This document shows, piece after piece, positions 62,764 to 64,000 of a stretch of DNA of 64,000 nt. The position numbers were made by a program, and so were the translations under genes. Position 1 is the stretch's first letter. The number at the start of each line of letters is the position of its first letter. The DNA is from Flaviramulus basaltis (GTDB lineage Bacteria; Bacteroidota; Bacteroidia; Flavobacteriales; Flavobacteriaceae), in NCBI RefSeq assembly GCF_900114265.1, contig NZ_FPKV01000001.1:930001-994000 (forward strand), written 5' to 3'. The notes beneath the pieces were generated by a model. The model was not told where the DNA came from and did no database searches. It saw only the letters and a list, made by a program, of their open reading frames with translations.

Positions 62764-63897
62764 TTAGCTATATTTTACTTTTCTTAAAATTCTTAGAGTT
62801 TCTTTGTGAAGATTAAATAATTCATTGCTGTGAGCTTTTAAGTATGGTTTTGCTTCATGAAGCTTATTAACAGCTTCATGAAATAAATTGAGGTAGCAAA
62901 TTAAGTAGGTTGCAGGTAAGTTTCTTAAGTCTGCTTCTTCTCTTTCTGTAAGGTTTATACCTTTTTTAAGTTTCTCTAAAATAGCGTTATTGGTGTTATA
63001 TATATGAAATAATATTTTTTTATCATATTGTGGAGGCTCAAACAAAAGTTTGGTTTCAATATTATAACTGGCATTATTTTCAAACTTAATTAGTGTTTCT
63101 TCTAATTGATAATATTTGTGAGAATCTTGAAGACCAAGACTTACATACTCTATAATTTTAAAACTATCCTCATCAAATGAAATAGCAACTTCGTCTAAAG
63201 CTGAAAAAAACAAACGAACACGTTCGTTGATTAACTCGATATCCACTCTAGAAAAGAACACTTCATTTTTAACAACTTTTTTTTGTCCTGCCCAACACAG
63301 CACAAAATATTCTTTAAAAACTTTATATTTTGCATTGTAATCTTTACGATGATTCATGAAATCGAAAACACCATTCAAGGTATGCTCTATATTATTTTGA
63401 GCATTATTCTCAATGGCCTCCACAATTTTAGAGTTCACATCTTTTATTTCAATATCAAAAACTTTGGGCATACTCATGCTTCCGTCTCTAAAAAAGACGG
63501 AGCCACCATAATATTTCCATATATTTTTTCTAAGAGAAGTGAGCTTACCAGTTGGTCTTATTGTTACTAAACCAACAACCTTATCATCTGGCAAATGTGG
63601 AAACGGAATATTTTCATATTGAACAATAGGTGGACTCGTTAGGTAAGCATTGATGAGGTTTTGTATTTTGCTGTCATCAAAAAAATCTACTCCAACAATA
63701 TTATTGTCTTCATCTTCAACACCAATAACAATAAACGAGTTGTTTTTTGGGTTACTGTTTGAAAGTGCACAAATATGTTTTAAAAACTTAGCTTTACCTT
63801 CCTTATGGCTAATATCTATTTTGCGTTTTTTGTCGTAAAAACTATTCTCATCATTATGAGCCAAAAGATGTTTAATAAGAAGGCGTTTGTTAATCAT
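62764..63897 (-). CDS. AlbA_2/Schlafen-type putative ATP-binding or nucleic-acid protein
   Basis: A 377-residue protein. Residues about 8-135 resemble the Schlafen AlbA_2 domain: KIDISHKEGKAKFLKHICAL, SNSNPKNNSFIVIGVEDEDN, GLVTIRPTGKLTSLRKN and SVFFRDGSMSMPK. The remaining 240 residues are helical and without a recognised family. AlbA_2 proteins bind nucleic acids or nucleotides; some are RNases, others transcription regulators or parts of defence loci. No partner gene of a defence system is visible next to it. Only the tip of one more gene, on the same strand, lies upstream. Confidence 0.78.
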   Translation of the reverse strand: MINKRLLIKHLLAHNDENSFYDKKRKIDISHKEGKAKFLKHICALSNSNPKNNSFIVIGVEDEDNNIVGVDFFDDSKIQNLINAYLTSPPIVQYENIPFPHLPDDKVVGLVTIRPTGKLTSLRKNIWKYYGGSVFFRDGSMSMPKVFDIEIKDVNSKIVEAIENNAQNNIEHTLNGVFDFMNHRKDYNAKYKVFKEYFVLCWAGQKKVVKNEVFFSRVDIELINERVRLFFSALDEVAISFDEDSFKIIEYVSLGLQDSHKYYQLEETLIKFENNASYNIETKLLFEPPQYDKKILFHIYNTNNAILEKLKKGINLTEREEADLRNLPATYLICYLNLFHEAVNKLHEAKPYLKAHSNELFNLHKETLRILRKVKYS

Positions 63898-63939
63898 ATT
63901 TATCGTTCACACTTTCACATAAAACTTGTTAGTATAGCT

Positions 63940-64000
63940 TTATAAATCCTTTTTAACAACGCCACTTTTGGCTTGCGCTGTTGGAAACACCAATAAATCT
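63940..64000 (-). CDS. 3' end of a truncated gene at the window edge
   Basis: The minus strand carries an open frame that reads LLVFPTAQAKSGVVKKDL and then stops at 63940. Its codon content looks coding and it would lie 42 bases upstream of the AlbA_2 gene. The rest is outside the window, so the product cannot be identified. Confidence 0.35.
   Translation of the reverse strand, partial: DLLVFPTAQAKSGVVKKDL

Overview
The window is chromosomal DNA from a member of the Bacteroidota, almost certainly family Flavobacteriaceae. Evidence: very AT-rich DNA, SusC/SusD-type outer-membrane proteins, GLPGLI and IPExxxVDY family proteins, a type IX secretion (T9SS) protein relic, an OmpA protein with thrombospondin type 3 repeats, and promoters of the Bacteroidota form TTG-N19-TAnnTTTG. 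No genus can be named from the sequence.

Layout. (1) 1-4732 is the right end of an integrated element inserted in a tRNA-Ala(GGC) gene. It holds a tyrosine recombinase, an unknown protein, an excisionase-like helix-turn-helix protein, a RepA-like ATPase and a small basic protein, with several dyad and iteron-like sequences. It ends in a 3' tRNA fragment (attR) and extends left out of the window. (2) 4814-18216 is an amino-sugar (GlcNAc/chitooligosaccharide) locus. A LytS/LytT-type two-component system, a NagP-like permease and a NagX-like membrane protein lie on the minus strand. SusC, SusD, a NagB-PIG-L fusion and a GH20 hexosaminidase lie divergently on the plus strand. (3) 18259-28551 carries an alpha/beta hydrolase, the two halves of an AddAB-like helicase-nuclease separated by ompA and kbl, and superoxide dismutase. 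(4) 28552-28996 is a gene-free stretch with two copies of a roughly 70 bp hairpin unit that could be twin small RNAs. (5) 28997-31907 holds an amidophosphoribosyltransferase and a PfkB kinase. (6) 32128-35991 is a three-gene cassette: a tiny secreted Cys-containing protein, a GLPGLI protein and a TonB-receptor-like barrel. (7) 36294-41970 is housekeeping: rnhA and purN, then acpP, fabF, rnc, an IPExxxVDY protein and pyk. (8) 42054-45804 is a TonB-dependent receptor plus DUF4374 lipoprotein, probably metal-regulated. (9) 45914-49808 holds dinB, a CYTH protein, a YCII lipoprotein, a small lipoprotein and a decayed T9SS surface protein. (10) 49982-58933 is a tightly coupled operon with a giant alpha-2-macroglobulin and penicillin-binding protein 1C at its ends. 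(11) 59204-64000 holds a CAP-domain lipoprotein, an isoaspartyl peptidase/asparaginase, an ALDH7-like dehydrogenase, an AlbA_2/Schlafen-type protein and the 3' tip of one more gene.

How the genes fit together. In the amino-sugar locus, GH20 would release GlcNAc, SusCD would take up oligosaccharides, NagP would move GlcNAc across the inner membrane, and NagB would feed fructose-6-phosphate to glycolysis. GlcNAc kinase and NagA are not in the window. The macroglobulin/PBP1C operon is an envelope-defence and repair pair. The least explained parts are the secreted-peptide/GLPGLI/barrel cassette, the twin hairpin units, and the dyad-rich control regions of the element.
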